NCBI GenBank assembly: GCA_009741485.1
Contig: CM019236.1
Coordinates: 33,814,781 to 33,878,780 of the forward strand
Length of the DNA stretch: 64,000 bases
From: Malurus cyaneus samueli
Taxonomy: Eukaryota > Chordata > Aves > Passeriformes > Maluridae
Direction: 5' to 3'
Under the pieces are notes generated by a model that searched no databases, was not told the origin of the DNA, and saw only the letters and a program-made list of their open reading frames with translations. Each line of letters begins with the position of its first letter. Within the stretch, counting starts at the first letter, position 1. This document shows, piece by piece, positions 1 to 13,006 of this stretch. The translations under genes were made by a program, and so were the position numbers.

Positions 1-1789
1 AATTTTTAGGAAGTCTTAAAAAATGAGGTTTCTTTTCTGTCTCATTAAGTATTCACCTTAGTGGTCTTACTAAAATTTCTAGGCTGTATGGAGAGCTGCG
101 TACCCACTGTAATGCTGAAATGAAAACATTAGTCCAGTCTGTGAAAAGAGAAAAATGGATCCTAACCTCCATAAACTTTAGATTTCCTCTCCTTTTTGCC
201 ATCTATACCCTTTTAATTCTCATACATTCCCTGTGTAGAAATGTAAATCGTAGGCAGAGGCCAATAGACATTCTGATGAAAACTCTGAAAGCTGACTTCT
301 AGAATCCCTTAAGACTGGGATGAAAGTGGGACCTTTTAAATGCACCAAGTACTCACAATAGCTTTATTACCGCATTGCTACTTCACTCTGTAGATTGTAC
401 GAAGGCCTGGAGACTAATTTCAGCAACAGCCACAATTTACTAGCTATAGTAGCCCTCAGATGAATAGTTTCTTGTAAAATCAGTGGCAGCTTTATCCTGC
501 TGGAGCACAAATAAATCAGCTCTTATTATTCCACATTCATTTAATCCTGGGACATTAGTCAGCGAGACCTTTCTGCAGCCTAATAAACAGCAGCAGCAGC
601 AGTTTTTCTTTATGAGAGTAGTTGTTCATCCTAAATTAGAGCCGACATTAGGGGAAGACAGAAACTTTTGCAGCATGATTTAAAGATATACAATACGAGA
701 CTATAACAGTGTATGAAAACTGCACCCATGTGTATAAATATAGCAGGGTCATAATTTTGCTATATGTGGGTTACTTTAGAACATGTAGGTTATTTTATCT
801 TGAAAACATGTATTTTGTTGTGGCAAGTAATATTCGTATTGTCTGGTTGGTTCAGTGGATTTAGCAGTGGCTCCTAATATTGTGCCTTTTTTACCTTGTG
901 CAGGAGTAAGAATGAAGACACTGATGAAAAAAATTAAAGAATGGTACATTATTATTTCCCTTTCAAAACCCATAACCAAGAAAACATATCTCTGGGTCTA
1001 TATTTACAAAAAATATTTTGCTTTACAATGTTCAGTGTTATTTGGGAAATGGACAGCATCTGAGTTTTTGAATGGGCACTCTCCTAGTGACTGCAATATG
1101 TGAAAAATAATGGGTCTTGTTCCTTCTAAAAGCCTTATTTTGAACTATTTTGACAATTTTTAATTGATCTGAGTGTTAATCTATCCTCTAATTTACAATA
1201 TAAAAATTCACAATTCAGTTTTCAAGAAAGAAAGCCATTTGCCTGAAAGATGTATGAGAGCTTCCAACCTCTTCACAGTTCCTGCGAGCACTTTCTTGGT
1301 CTTTTCCTTATTGCTAACTGCAGTTTCAGTAAAACTTGTTGGGATTAGGCATTTGCTTGAATTATTATTTCAGAGGGAAATTCCACAGTTATGGAGTGAC
1401 TCAGGGTCACATGGCTTGGGATGAGTTGCTTTGAATAAAGACTTTTGAAAAATTTTAACACTTAATTCCTTTTTTCTGGTGAGTGCACTATGTCTGTAGT
1501 ACTGCCACAGCATGGAAAAGACTTTTATTGTTATTTATTCGATCTGACTAATAGTCCATTACTAAGAATCTTCCAGTTGAATAATGGTGTCTCTTGAAGT
1601 ACTTATTTTATGTCAGTTTGGATCCTTACGTAAGAAAAATAGGGTGTGGGTCTTTGCCTTTTGGAAGTGCTTTATGCACATGATAAGTTCCTCTGCTTTT
1701 AATTGACAGTGTTCAGTTCCACTGTTACATGAACATTAACATATATGCAGACCCACAGGCAAATGGATCTATACACATCCCTCTGATGT

Positions 1790-1849
1790 TATCAATATCT
1801 ATATTTTGAATATATATCTAATCAATATATCAATATCTATATTTTGAAT
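1790..1849. repeat. 22-bp direct repeat, two copies
   Basis: The AT-rich word beginning TATCAATATC occurs at 1,790-1,811 and again at 1,828-1,849 without mismatch, with 16 bases between. Replication slippage in AT-rich DNA explains this adequately. Confidence 0.85.
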
Positions 1850-4184
1850 TTTTATGATACTGTAACCATATTGCAATTTCTGCAAGTTCTCCATGTAATT
1901 GGGACATTTTCTTCTATTTTACAAATGAATTTTGCTCTAGGTCTCAAGTTAGTTCTATTCTGCGATATTATTTCAATAAAAATAGAGATTGAGCTGCTAC
2001 CCTCCATAGTCACTGCTTGTGATGTGGTGTATTTATTTATTTATTTTAAATATCCTTTCAGGTTCTTCTTTCTTTTTGTACCACTGGTACATAATAAAAA
2101 CTAAAATAAATCTGAGCACTGTTTTATGGGTTAATTTTCTGTTTGTGACTGAGTCACTCTAGGAATAATATAATTGCTGCCAGATATCTGGATGAGTCTT
2201 TTAATGAAAATTACAGCTTTTATGCTTGCCAACAGTGCCACGAAGACAGAGTACATGGAGCAAAACCATAATTTAGTTCTGTACTTCAACTCATTTCCAG
2301 CAAACAGAAAGCATAACTAGTGCCTCTGTTTCCATGTTGTTGACATACAATATGGGGAGTTGTTGACGTAAAATATCTGCCATCCAAAGTACTAGCAACT
2401 ACCAGGCTACTATTCTCATGCAGTCAACATTTTCCAGGTTTGTTTATTTCCCTTCATTCTCATACACTACAAACCTTGTAATAGACCAAAAAAAGTCATG
2501 ATATTTTTCCTTATGAATATTCTTGAGTCAATCAAGAAAGAAACATGACAGATCTGTTACTTAATAAAACCCCACCTGCACTTCTTTTCTTGTATTCTTG
2601 TGTTCAAGATTCTTACTTGCTGCCTCAAAAATAAATTTTCCTCTTTTATGAGAGATGTCCCACATGTGCGCTGTAGAATATGTTTGACTGGAAGTTCAAA
2701 AATTGTAGCAGAAAATGGAGGGTTTCTTCTCCAGACCAACACGGCTGGGTTTTGCTAAGGTGCTGAGGGCAAAACTCCCTCAGGCTATTTTGAAAACTGG
2801 GCCACCTTCCAGTATACCCAGTCTACTGCAGTCCAAGACAAATACTATGCCAGACTACATTCAGCTAACATACTCAGGGTCTCTTTGTGTAAACCAGTAC
2901 CCCTGAATTCAGAGCATCCGGTTTGAAATTAATGTGGCCAGGCACATGCACTCTTCTGCTCATAGCTCCCCCTTTAAATTGTAGGTCTAAATCCTTTTGG
3001 ATATGTTTCATGGTGTATCATAACAGGGACTGCTTAGTGACTAGAGAGCTGTTTGCCTGGAGTAGCTGATATGCTGAAGAAGAGTAACTGGAGCTTTATG
3101 TCCTTCCTGCTGCAGCAGAGAAGACCAAGAAGCAGGTTTGCAACCTAATACAGAAGTTGTTATCTAGCATTGGTAACAAATAGATTGAGTCTGGAAGACA
3201 TGCTCACATTCTCCAGGGAGAAGGTGCTGTGGGAAAATGTTCTTGTGCAGTTGAAAAAAAAATTGGCCCCTCATTTTGTGTCTCCAAAGCTCTTAAAGAC
3301 CTCCTGCCATTTACTTTACTGACCTGTAATACCTAAAGCTGTATCTAACACTGCCCTTAACAGACACTTTCTGAAGTGGTTAACAGCAATCTGCTTTGGA
3401 AACAGAAAACTGAGGTAGACTGACAGGCTGGTCAGAGCCAAGAAAAGAATTTCAGTCCTCCAATGCCAAAAGGAAAAATTGGAAAATGCTTTTGCGTTGT
3501 ATTTTTTTTCCCCAAATTCTCTCCCGTGATTTTAATCTTGTTGTGGAAAAGAACAGTGTCTTATGATAACTAGGTTAAATTTCCAGCATGATGTGAGGAT
3601 TAGTTGCATTCTCCTCCCATACCAGTAAATGAGTTGTTCAGCTCAATGCCTGCATACTGTGCTGAACATTTACCTCCAGGGTCTCAAGTATCAGCAAGGA
3701 GGCAGGGTGAGAGCTCAGGCAACTGCTTCAGCTTGAGAGATCCCGGGACAGGATAATGGAAAATGGAAAATATTGCATCTGATAGAGAGAAAAACTCAGG
3801 ACTGAAATAGAAGGGAGATTGCAGTTAAGGATTAAGTCACGTAGAGCGGGTGTGGAGTAGGCAGGACAGAGCGTGCCCTGTTCCAGCCACTCTTAAGTTG
3901 TGACCCTCTACTCATGTCTGTTGGTCAAGGGAAAAAAACAGCTGACATCATGGTAAACAAATTAGGTGAGCCCAGTTCTCAGCACTCATTTACTATGCCT
4001 TGCTCACCAGGGAACCCTTCAGGGGCAAAGCAAGGCTCTGATTTGCACACTCAGATTTTGCCTTCGTATTCTGCACTGGCTCATCTCATGCAAATGTATG
4101 CATTCAGTTGCTCGAACCAAGGTTTGGAAATCATTCCTCTGGTTTCAAGGAAGAAAAAGAGAGAATATAATCACACCACCACTA

Positions 4185-4210
4185 CCCCCCCGTCCCCCTC
4201 GCCCCCGAGC
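4185..4210. repeat. C-rich low-complexity run
   Basis: Runs of five to seven C separated by single G or T bases lie within AT-rich sequence. A pyrimidine (CT)-rich tract follows at about 4,507-4,570. Both are simple-sequence features with no coding content. Confidence 0.8.
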
Positions 4211-6278
4211 CTATTGTCAACAAATTTCAATTCATCACTGTTGATTTTGCTGAAACCTACTTTGGAACGTTACAGCTTGGATTGATGTTATCCAATGCCA
4301 TTTTTATCAGGGTTTCACTGTGCAATACAGAGTATTCAGGGAAGTCACTGCAGGCTGCTGGTGCCCATGATTGCCTCTGACATGTACAGCTGAAAGGACT
4401 CTTATTCCAAGAATGATCTTCTTTTTTAGACTGTATTGAGTTGGGACTGATTTTGATAGCCAGTTTCAGTCAAGAATCATAAAGTTATTGCACATTTAAG
4501 ACCGCCAGTATGAGAATCTGTCTCTCTCTCCCTCCCCCTCTCACTGTTCTCCCCTCCCTTTCTCTCCCTCATCATTTCACAGGACTGCAAGGTTACAGAA
4601 AGGTCTAATCAATTGTCAACTCTCCTTTATCTCTGAGAAGGTGGTAAAAATCTACTGCCCGCGTAGGGGTTCTTCTGACTACACAGCACCCTTTTTCACA
4701 TACAATGCTACCATGATTAATGTCCTCCCACCTCAGACCTTGTTAAAACCTGTTCTTTAAAGCAGGCTGGTGCACCACAGTGAGAGCAAGAGCAAGGTTG
4801 CATAAATCAACGTGTTCTCACAGCCCCCAGGATATCCATTATAGATGCCAGCTGGATGACTGGAAGATAGAGAAAAATGAATATTGTATCCTGTGGCCTT
4901 TTGCCTCTAAGACCACTTTCAACATTTTTGAAGGCATGATTAAATTTTGATAACTGGGGAAGTCACTCTGAGCAGGCTGAAATAGAGATTAATTGACTGA
5001 GGGTCTGACATCCCAGTGGAGAGCAGGCAACTAATTAGTGTGTGAATCTCACTCTGAAAGAGATGTAAAAGGGAAGCTAGTTTAATCAGAGGAGCTGCTG
5101 AGGTACAGGAATAGTCAGGGATAATAGCGGCCTAGGTAGAAATCACAGGCTCAATGAGCAGCTTTTTCTGTCTGCTTGATTGGCAGCCACTGACCTAGTG
5201 TCCAAAACCTTTGAACTCTTAACAACAGTAACAGCCTTGTCAAGGCATTTGCTTGCAGCTTTCTGTGACCAGTTATTTCAGCTGTGGACTGGGACACCCA
5301 ATTTGAAAGGGCACTTTGCTCCTCTGCTGCAGTGGAAGCTGGGCAGAACACTCTCATTATTTTTGATGACTTTACTTTTGAACCCTTCTTCCCCCCCCAC
5401 CCTCGCCACCCACCCAGGCTCTCTTCCCCAATGCACTCCACAGAGTGCACACATCCTCTCTCTCTTGGGGTCCTTGCTATATGGATGAAGTGTCAGATCA
5501 ATCAGCGTTGATGCAGCAAGGGAATTGGGGAGGGGAAGGAAAGACCCCCACTGCCTAGTGTAGCACTGTAATTGCATTGCAGGAACAGAGCTTCCTTGGT
5601 GCCTGAACTGGTGTTGCCGTTGGACATACAAAATAGTTGCATATCTGGAATTCCTTTTTCTGGGTTTAGAGGAGTTAAAGACAACATGTTTAATCCCTTT
5701 AATGAGGTGCTGGGATTGGACCTCCTTTAGCTGGAAATGAAGGATACAAAACCGTGCAAGAGATGACTAATAAATGTTTTTTCCTGTAATGCTTCCTATT
5801 TAACCAGCATACACATATAGAATTTTGTTTGTGGTAGGAACAGTGTTCTGAACTAAACTGGAGTTTAGGGGAATAAATATAATCCCCTGAAGCTGCAGTA
5901 GCTGGTAGAAGCAGATTTCTTGGTTTTTTTTTCCCTCCCTGTAGGGGAGGGTATCTGAAGAGAGAGTGAGATTATCGATAGAGTAGAAAGCTTGCTGTCT
6001 TATTCCATTTGGTAGTGTGAATAATAGTGCTCTGAATTATTTTTTTTTGCCTGAGGCATACTAGTTTCTCCTTTTAAACTGATCAGTCCCCCTGAGTCTT
6101 GTTCTATACCAAGGACCAGGATACCTGATGTGACTGGGTTTTGATGTGACAGCGTACCATTTGTGCAAAGCTTCAGCTAGGATTTTCAGAAACCACAATT
6201 TTTCACACGAAAATGAGGGCCAGTTGTAACTTGGTCTACATAATTAGGCACCTCTGTACAATAATGTTTTGTTACTAG

Positions 6279-6323
6279 GAGGTTTATCCTGGTGGTAGCT
6301 CGGGGCATGGCTACATGAACAAG
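6279..6323 (+). other. Possible 45-nt microexon (weak)
   Basis: The interval is preceded by a T-containing AG (…TTTTGTTACTAG) and followed directly by a good donor, GTAAGC. It is 45 nt long, a multiple of three, and one frame is open for 15 residues, EVYPGGSSGHGYMNK. Intervals of this kind also arise by chance in tens of kilobases of intronic sequence, and I do not recognise the peptide. No neighbouring exon was found to support it. Confidence 0.12.
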
Positions 6324-7184
6324 GTAAGCTCAGCTTCCAGTTGATGATATGCTGGCTGCTTCATGGTCCTCGCACATGCCTGTGCTCTTACCTGTAGTAC
6401 ACGGCCAGAATTGCCTTTGTGAGCACAGACCCCTCAGCTGAGCAGCACACAGACTGTTCAGGCAGGACAGGCCCTGACCCTTCAAGGCTGTGATTTTGTC
6501 TCTCTTGCCATTTCTTCCTGAATGGAGGAGGCTTTCTTTATCAAAGAAATTATGGAAACACGAGAACTCGTGTAGGTAACCAAAACAGACACTTTGCAAT
6601 TTCTGTGACTCTGTTCACTCATTATCAAGTTATACACTTGGGGGGGGCACATGAACACCCATTTCTCAAATAATCTTAAAAAACAGAATTGGCAACTTGG
6701 AGATCCTTATCAGAAACATATTTCTAATAACTTCCTTGAGATGACACGATTTTTTTTTGGGAGATAAGGAAAAACTTGACCTATGTCTAATTTTGGATTA
6801 CTGGGAAAGCCTGATGGAAGCCAAAGCGTGCAGGCGTTTTGCAGACCCATGGTCAAAGTGCTGAGAGTTCTGATTTCCTCTGTCACTACTGTCAGTACTC
6901 GAAACAGAGAAAACAATTGTTTTCTCTAGGACCGTGCATAAAGTCAGGTGCAAAGCAAATTTTTATGGTATGTTACATTAACTTCCTTTCCTACAGTTTA
7001 AGGATATTAATAAAAAAGGATGGAATCTTAAAATTGCTAGGTAAACTGGGAGGAAAGAATTTGACTGGTGTGCTCATTAGATATGAGGCTTGGGTTAAAA
7101 ACTTGACGACTTCTTGTTGATCTGCTGTGGAGGAGTAACTAACATAACTCTGGGACCCAATCAGAATCATCGCAGAGTCCTGAG

Positions 7185-8603
7185 ATGAGATCCCAGAGGG
7201 AAATGGCGTGTAGTTCCCAAGCGCCCCAAAAATATTTGAAAAGTCGGTGGTGTCGTTTAGGTCAAAGGAGTGAAACAAAAACACTGTACCCGTCTTTAAA
7301 AAGGGGAGGAGGACCCTGAGAACTGTGAGATTCACCTCTGTTCTAGAGAACATCATGATACAGATCCTCCTGGAAACTATGTTAAGCACATGGAGGACAG
7401 GGAGGTGATTCAGGACAGACATTGCGACTTTAACAAAGACAAGTCCTGCCTGACAAAGCTAGTGGGCTTCTACAATGCGGTGACTTCATCGTTGGCCAAG
7501 GGAAGGGCTAGGGCTGTCATTTCCTGCACTGTAAAACCTTTGATGCAGGCCCCACAACATACCTCTCATTAAGCTGGAGAGAGGTGATTTGGTGGATAAG
7601 AAAGTAGTTAGACAGTCATGTCTAGAGGGTAGTTGTCAGTGTATCAGGGTTGTGATGACATCAGCGACAAGTGGTGCTCCTTGGGAATGCGTATTGGGAC
7701 AAGTGTTATCTAATATCTTCATTAATAACATGGACAAAGGGATTGAGTGGACGCTTGCTAAACCTGCTGCTGACACCAAGCTGAGTGATGTGGTTGCCAC
7801 ACCCAAAGGACGAGATGCCATCCAGAGGGATGTGGATAAGCTTGAGGAGTGGGCTTATGGAAATCTCATGAGATTGAACTAGACCAAGTGCAAAGTGCTG
7901 CGTTGGGTCAGCTCAATCCCTGATGCCAACACAGGCTGGGGGATGACAATCCAGAGCAGAGAGAGGATGAGGATGCTGGTGATTGAACTGTTGGACATGA
8001 CCCAGCCATGAGCATCCCAGCCCAGAGAGACCAAAGTGCTGGGCTGCATCAAAGCAGTGGCAGCAGGAGGAGGAAGGGATTGTGCCCTCTGCTCTGTCTG
8101 CTCTGCTGAGACCCCACCTGGAACACTGCACCCAGCTCTGGTCCCAGCACCAGGAGGGACAGGGACTGCTGACACAGTCCCAGAGAGGGTCAACAAGCTG
8201 ATCAGAGGGAAGGAGCATCTCTCCTATGAGGAAAGGCTGAAAGAATTGGGATTGCACAGCCTGGGGAAGGCTTTGGGGTGACCCAATTGTGGCCTTGCAC
8301 AAGGGAAACTACAAAAAAGATGGAGAAAGACTCTTTACAAGAGCATGTAGAGACAGGACAAGGGGAAATGGCTTCAAACTGGAAGAAAGCAGGCTTAGAT
8401 TAGGGAAGAAGTTCATGTGAAGGTGGTGAAGCACTGGAACAGATTGTCAGGAAAGTTGTGGGTGCCCCATCCCTTGCAGTACTCAACAACTGAGCAACCT
8501 GGTCTAGTGAAATATGTTCCTCTCTATGGCAGGTGGGTTGGAACAAGCTGGTCTTCAAGGTCCCTTCCAAAACAGGCCAGTCTATTAATCTATGATTCTG
8601 TGA
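7185..8603 (+). mobile_element. CR1 LINE, 5'-truncated, sense
   Basis: The segment follows avian CR1 in order: the region before RT (TTTGAAAAGTC, AAAAGGGGAGGAGGACCC), the 'CACATGGAGGACAGGGAGGTGATTC' block region near 7,388, the RT core, and then the 3' untranslated part with the CTCCTATGAGGAAAGGCTGA-type block near 8,218. It ends at an octamer tail, CTATGATTCTGTGA, at about 8,589-8,603. About 1.4 kb of a roughly 4.5-kb family is left, so the element is 5'-truncated, as is usual for CR1. The reading frame is broken several times. The exact 5' edge is uncertain by about 50 bases. Confidence 0.9.
7589..7882 (+). pseudogene. CR1 reverse transcriptase fragment, catalytically broken
   Basis: This 97-codon frame opens at a TTG rather than ATG and covers the centre of the CR1 ORF2 RT. 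It includes the segment before the catalytic loop (residues 37-56, with IFINNMDKGIE) and the loop itself. CR1 elements normally have F-A-D-D there; this copy reads P-A-A-D at residues 59-62, so the first catalytic aspartate is replaced by alanine. The downstream block IQRDVDKLEEWAYGNLM is typical of the family. Together with stops on both sides this marks a dead copy. Confidence 0.85.
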
Positions 8604-11600
8604 CACACACCACTTTAGTATTGGTAGAAGTAGCCGTAGCATTGAAATTTAAAAAGAAAACCAAAACAAAACCAGCCACAGCCAGAACAACAATAATTTG
8701 TAATGGACGTTATTTAGTTTAGTTTTTGCAGCAGTACATTGGTTTCTATGAAAAGAAGCTGGCATGACATAAGTATGGCAATCTTATACATGTATTTTAT
8801 ATAAAGAAAACAAGAATTACAATACGAACAATGCAGCTCACGCGCCTTAAAGATAGATATATAGCAACAAGGATTGCAGGGGAAAAACAGCATTTTAGTT
8901 GCAGAGTTAATTGCAACTGTTTTAAAGTGGAACATTAAAAAAAATAGTTTCAATTAATGACCTTTCTCTTTCTACCACTTTTCTCTGACTTTCTGTGTCA
9001 GAGTGTGTGGCAAAGTGGTTCTGAAGGTAAGAGCAATAAACTGAGACACAATAAATTGGTAGGCCAGGCAACTGTGATGACTTAATTGCTACTTTGGTGA
9101 AAAGGCTGCAGCCATTATGTCAAATTATCAAAAATAACACCCACTGTAATTTATCAAAATTTGGCCATTATTTAATTTAAAAAAAAAAAAAAATCTAATC
9201 AACAATTTAACATTAACAATGCTTCGGATAATAAAAGTCAGCAGAGGTGGTTTGAAGTACAACATAATGGTTGTAGAGATAGGAGTAGGTGTTTACGTCA
9301 GTCTTGCCAGTTCTTAGATCTGTAGTTCTGGTGGCTGGAAGACTGAGAGGAAATATACCTTTTATGTTCATTTGAAAGGAAGAAAAAATGGAGGAAGTGT
9401 CATGGCTAGGGATAAGACTTTGAGGACAGTGGCTTTAGTCCTGACTCTCACATGCTCCTGTTAGTCATTCTGCTTTTTTTCTTCTGATGCACAACTTTTG
9501 CAGCTCAAAAGTTAAGGCCCTGTAAAGGCAGTGCTGACTGCTCAAGAAAGGTGGCTGCAAACTTGAGCTTTGCCAGGGTATGTGGGATCTCCGCCTGTGT
9601 GTTTATATCTTTAGGACCTCATCTATCCGAACTCGGAGGGTAGCAGCCTTTACTTACAGTGGGTTTTCAGAAAGCGGGTGTTACACTGTTTATGGATATC
9701 TGGACATTTGAAATACTGCAAGTGATCTTTCTGCATGGCACCCCAGACACACAGGTGAGTCTTGAGAGATGGTGCTCAGCAGAGGAGGAAGAACACAGAT
9801 GAACTGATTTTCACTCCTTTGAAACCCCTGTTTTGACTAACTGAAACAGGTGAAATGGGAGGAGTTAGGTCTGCCAGTCTCACTGCTCCCATGGCCAGCA
9901 CAACCTGAGGAGCTTGCTCTGATTGCTTTTAGGCAAATAACCGCACAAATTAAGAAACTGAGGCAGGCAGAAAACTGCCAAAGATGTAAAGACTTAGAAT
10001 AAAAGGTTGAAGTTGTTAAAGTCAGATGCAGCTGCACAAAGACCCTTTAACACTGATTCACAATGTGTGTCAGTTATCATGCATGTATCTCACAATTGCC
10101 TTACACTTTAAGAAAGAATAGGGAAACAGAAAAATTAGGAAAAAAACTATGACAAAAATGGCATTTCTGTCTAGGACTCTGATAATATCATAAAGCATAA
10201 TTTTAAAACAAAGTTTTGCAGTGGCTCCATCTCCTCTGTTCAGGTACTTGTTTCCAGAGTGTAAAAATTTACTTACATGCATGTGTATATAAAAAATGTG
10301 TTTCAGTCTGTGTGCATATTCACATGGAGACCCATAATGGAAACAATTAATTACATTTAATAGCAATCTGTAAAGTGATGTGGCTTTAAAGGCTCATTGC
10401 AAAGCCTGCCATAATAGCAATTCAGTTAAAAGATATTGTATTATTATTCCTAACCCTGTGTGCAAAATATAGTGAAAGCATTTTTGAAATTGGTAGAAAT
10501 CATTCTAAACATCAGCAGAAATCAATGTTTTATTAAAATCATAACAGTACTTTTCAAATCCTCAGACAGGAAAATTACAAATATTTGCAGATATGTTTTC
10601 ATGATATACCCTTATTTGAAGAAAGAAGTTCCAACTGCCTGTGGAGCTTTGAAAAGACTGCCGTATGCATTCAAATCTAAAATAATTGGGACATAGGTTT
10701 CTCAATAAATAAGACTAAGAGCTTCAAGTGTTTTTTGACATCTCTTTTGCAAACACGTAAAACCATTCCAAGGTTAGTCCCAGTTCCAGACTTCTGTATT
10801 AATACAGAGGATGATGAAAAACATCTCTATTTCCCTCCATACGAAATCCTAACTCAAAATCTTTTCTTAACTGAAACTTGTGCTAGAATTATTGCAGTCT
10901 CTGAATCCTGTTTTCTTGGAGATTTACAGCTACATAGTCTCCAAACTGTATTTGCTGAATTTACTGAGTTAACTCTTCTGCGTGATAGGCTAACACATTT
11001 TTGCAAATGCGATGCTCAATCACTGGGAGAAAAATAGAAGACCTCTTTCAAAACGCTGCAAGAATGAAGATAATTACAGAGCAGAGCTCTTAAACATTTT
11101 TCAGTGAGTGAATTACATACTAGTTGAAAAACACAGAGCTAAAGCACAGGGAAATATGGTGTTGGAAGTGTTCAGAGGAAGAAACATAACAATAATTGGC
11201 ATTAAAAAAAAAAGCGATCCAATACATCCTCTGACATCTCTAGCAGCTGATGAGCACCTAGTCAAATTTACGATGTAAATTATGTTTTTATGTCGCACAT
11301 TCACATTCACACATGTCCAATAAATATTCAATAAGTGACTCTATCCTTCCAATCTTTAAAGATAAAATCCTTGTGAATAGCTTTTAAACTAAAAAATCAG
11401 TGTTGATACCCTGGCCGTAGATCTTGATCCATGCTCAGGGAATTATGTGAGCCCCTGTTGCTCCTTTGAAGCACAGGGCTTTTGCAGTCAGATCAGGGTT
11501 TCAGATCAAAATTGTTCCTGGGTTATAGTATGCTGGTTAAAAAAACTGAATGGTGATTTACATCAGTGAATTGCGGGGCCAGTTTCTGAAGAGGGATCAC

Positions 11601-12042
11601 ACTCTTGTGGCATGCGGGAGCACAAACTGCTATAACCTATGTACGATTGTAATGTGCAGAGATGCTTTGTCCTCAGGTGCAAAGTATGTGCACTTTGCCA
11701 GAGAGTACTGATAAAGAATAAAGCATGACTTGCAAAACTTGGATTTACCAGCATATTTTCTGGCCAACCCTGAGAAGATATTCGGCAAAAGAATTGAATT
11801 GTTTTTTAATTTTAGCTAGAAAAACAGACATTCAGCTCATGCAATAACACTTTCTCATCAGTTAGATAGGGTAATGTCCGTAAAATGAATACTCTTCAAA
11901 AATAAAGGATCAAATGCTAATATTATTTTTTTCCATCTATTATACAGTCATAATGATTTACTAGTACTCTACAGTGGCATTGTAATATTGTTTTGTAAGC
12001 ATACCTGTTAAATCCACAATTCCAACAGCCCAGAAGTAGCTG

Positions 12043-12089
<47 letters not shown>

Positions 12090-12645
12090 ACATCTTGAAA
12101 CCACAACTGGTTACTTACATCATATCCTATATCTCATGCTTCATAAAGATATAACAGAGGAGTTTTCAAGGCAAAAACAACATCATTATTTCTTCTGTGG
12201 CTGAACACGGCAAATTTCGATGTTTTCCATTCTGTGAATCCTTACAGTATAAAGCAGATTAAACCCCAGTTGTGAATACTGATAGATGGGGAAATTTTAC
12301 AGAGTTGCCTCTCATGTGTAAACCCTGAAAACCTGAGCAAAATAATTCGTGGAATTTCCTTGATCTTGGAAACGTGGTGGGGGAGAGTAAGAGGAATCTG
12401 GCTGTGAAAAGCCCTTTTGCCTTCCTTTAGAGGGCTGTTACTTCTGTTAACCCTAGCTTTCCTTAGAAAACAGACAGCTTGGTAGTACTGGAATGTAAGT
12501 ATTCTTATATCTAATGGTTGAATAAAGACAGTTTTAAGCAATTATAATTAAATTCAGGAAGTAGAAAGTAAGATCAAATGGCTATGATACAAGCTAGGAA
12601 AGAAATGGGGTTTACACAGGTGATATGAAAATACAAGATATTGAA
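8604..12645. other. Non-coding stretch, no gene recognised
   Basis: The sequence is AT-rich and appears unique. It includes an A13-type run near 9,180 and the long poly-T listed separately. A 100-codon frame at 10,735-11,037 has no recognisable motif and no flanking splice or promoter support, so I treat it as chance. Confidence 0.55.
12044..12081. repeat. Poly-T homopolymer, 38 bases
   Basis: An uninterrupted T run fills 12,044-12,081. Homopolymers of this length are unstable and are called poorly by most sequencing methods, so the exact length is doubtful. It is not the tail of a recognised retrotransposon: avian CR1 ends in octamers, not poly-A. Confidence 0.95.
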
Positions 12646-13006
12646 AGGACATGAAATCCCTTTACTTCTAAGTCTGGTGTCATCAGCAGATTTACTGAGG
12701 ATGACTTACTCTCTTCATCTCTGTCATGAATGAAGTTATTTAATAACACTGGTCCCAATATGGTCTCCTGAGGGGTGTCACTTGATATCCCTTGGGATGC
12801 TGAAACATGAACCATTGACCTCTCATTGAGTCTCTCCGACCAATTCCTTATTCATTTAACTGTCCTCTCATCAAATTCATCTCTCTAGTTTAGAGAGTAA
12901 ACTGTCCTGGGGACTTGTAGAGGAAAAGATTGTTTGTTTCGCTTAAGTGTTGTGGATGACCCCTGTGGATCCCTTTTAACTAAGACTATTCTGTGATTCT
13001 ATGACT
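12646..13006. mobile_element. CR1 fragments in opposite orientations
   Basis: From about 12,646 to 12,916 the plus strand matches avian CR1 read backwards: the block with GTGTCATCAGCAGATTTACTG, the CCTGAGGGGTGTCACTTG region and the CCAATTCCTTATTCATTTAA region, which are antisense to the RT domain. From about 12,950 to 13,006 the plus strand instead reads as the CR1 3' end in sense, finishing in ATTCTGTGATTCTATGA. The two parts do not overlap in CR1 coordinates, which fits one twin-primed insertion with an inverted 5' part. Two separate insertions are the alternative. Confidence 0.7.

Larger units (their letters stand above)
1..7184. other. Non-coding stretch, no gene recognised
   Basis: I see no recognisable gene or young repeat here. 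Visible local features are a short CAG run near 588-602, a 22-bp direct repeat at 1,790-1,849, a C-rich run near 4,185-4,210 and a pyrimidine tract near 4,507-4,570. The longest frame, 123 codons from 3,914, runs through the C-rich run and has no family signature. A 45-nt interval at 6,279-6,323 flanked by AG and GTAAG is listed separately. Confidence 0.6.

Noticed and set aside
855..960. Strong acceptor CTTGTGCAG at 903 followed by a short frame ending after about ten codons
   Set aside because: Could be a terminal exon, but the coding part is too short to judge and no upstream exon is visible.
10735..11037. 100-codon plus-strand frame
   Set aside because: The composition looks protein-like, but there is no recognised domain and no flanking signal.
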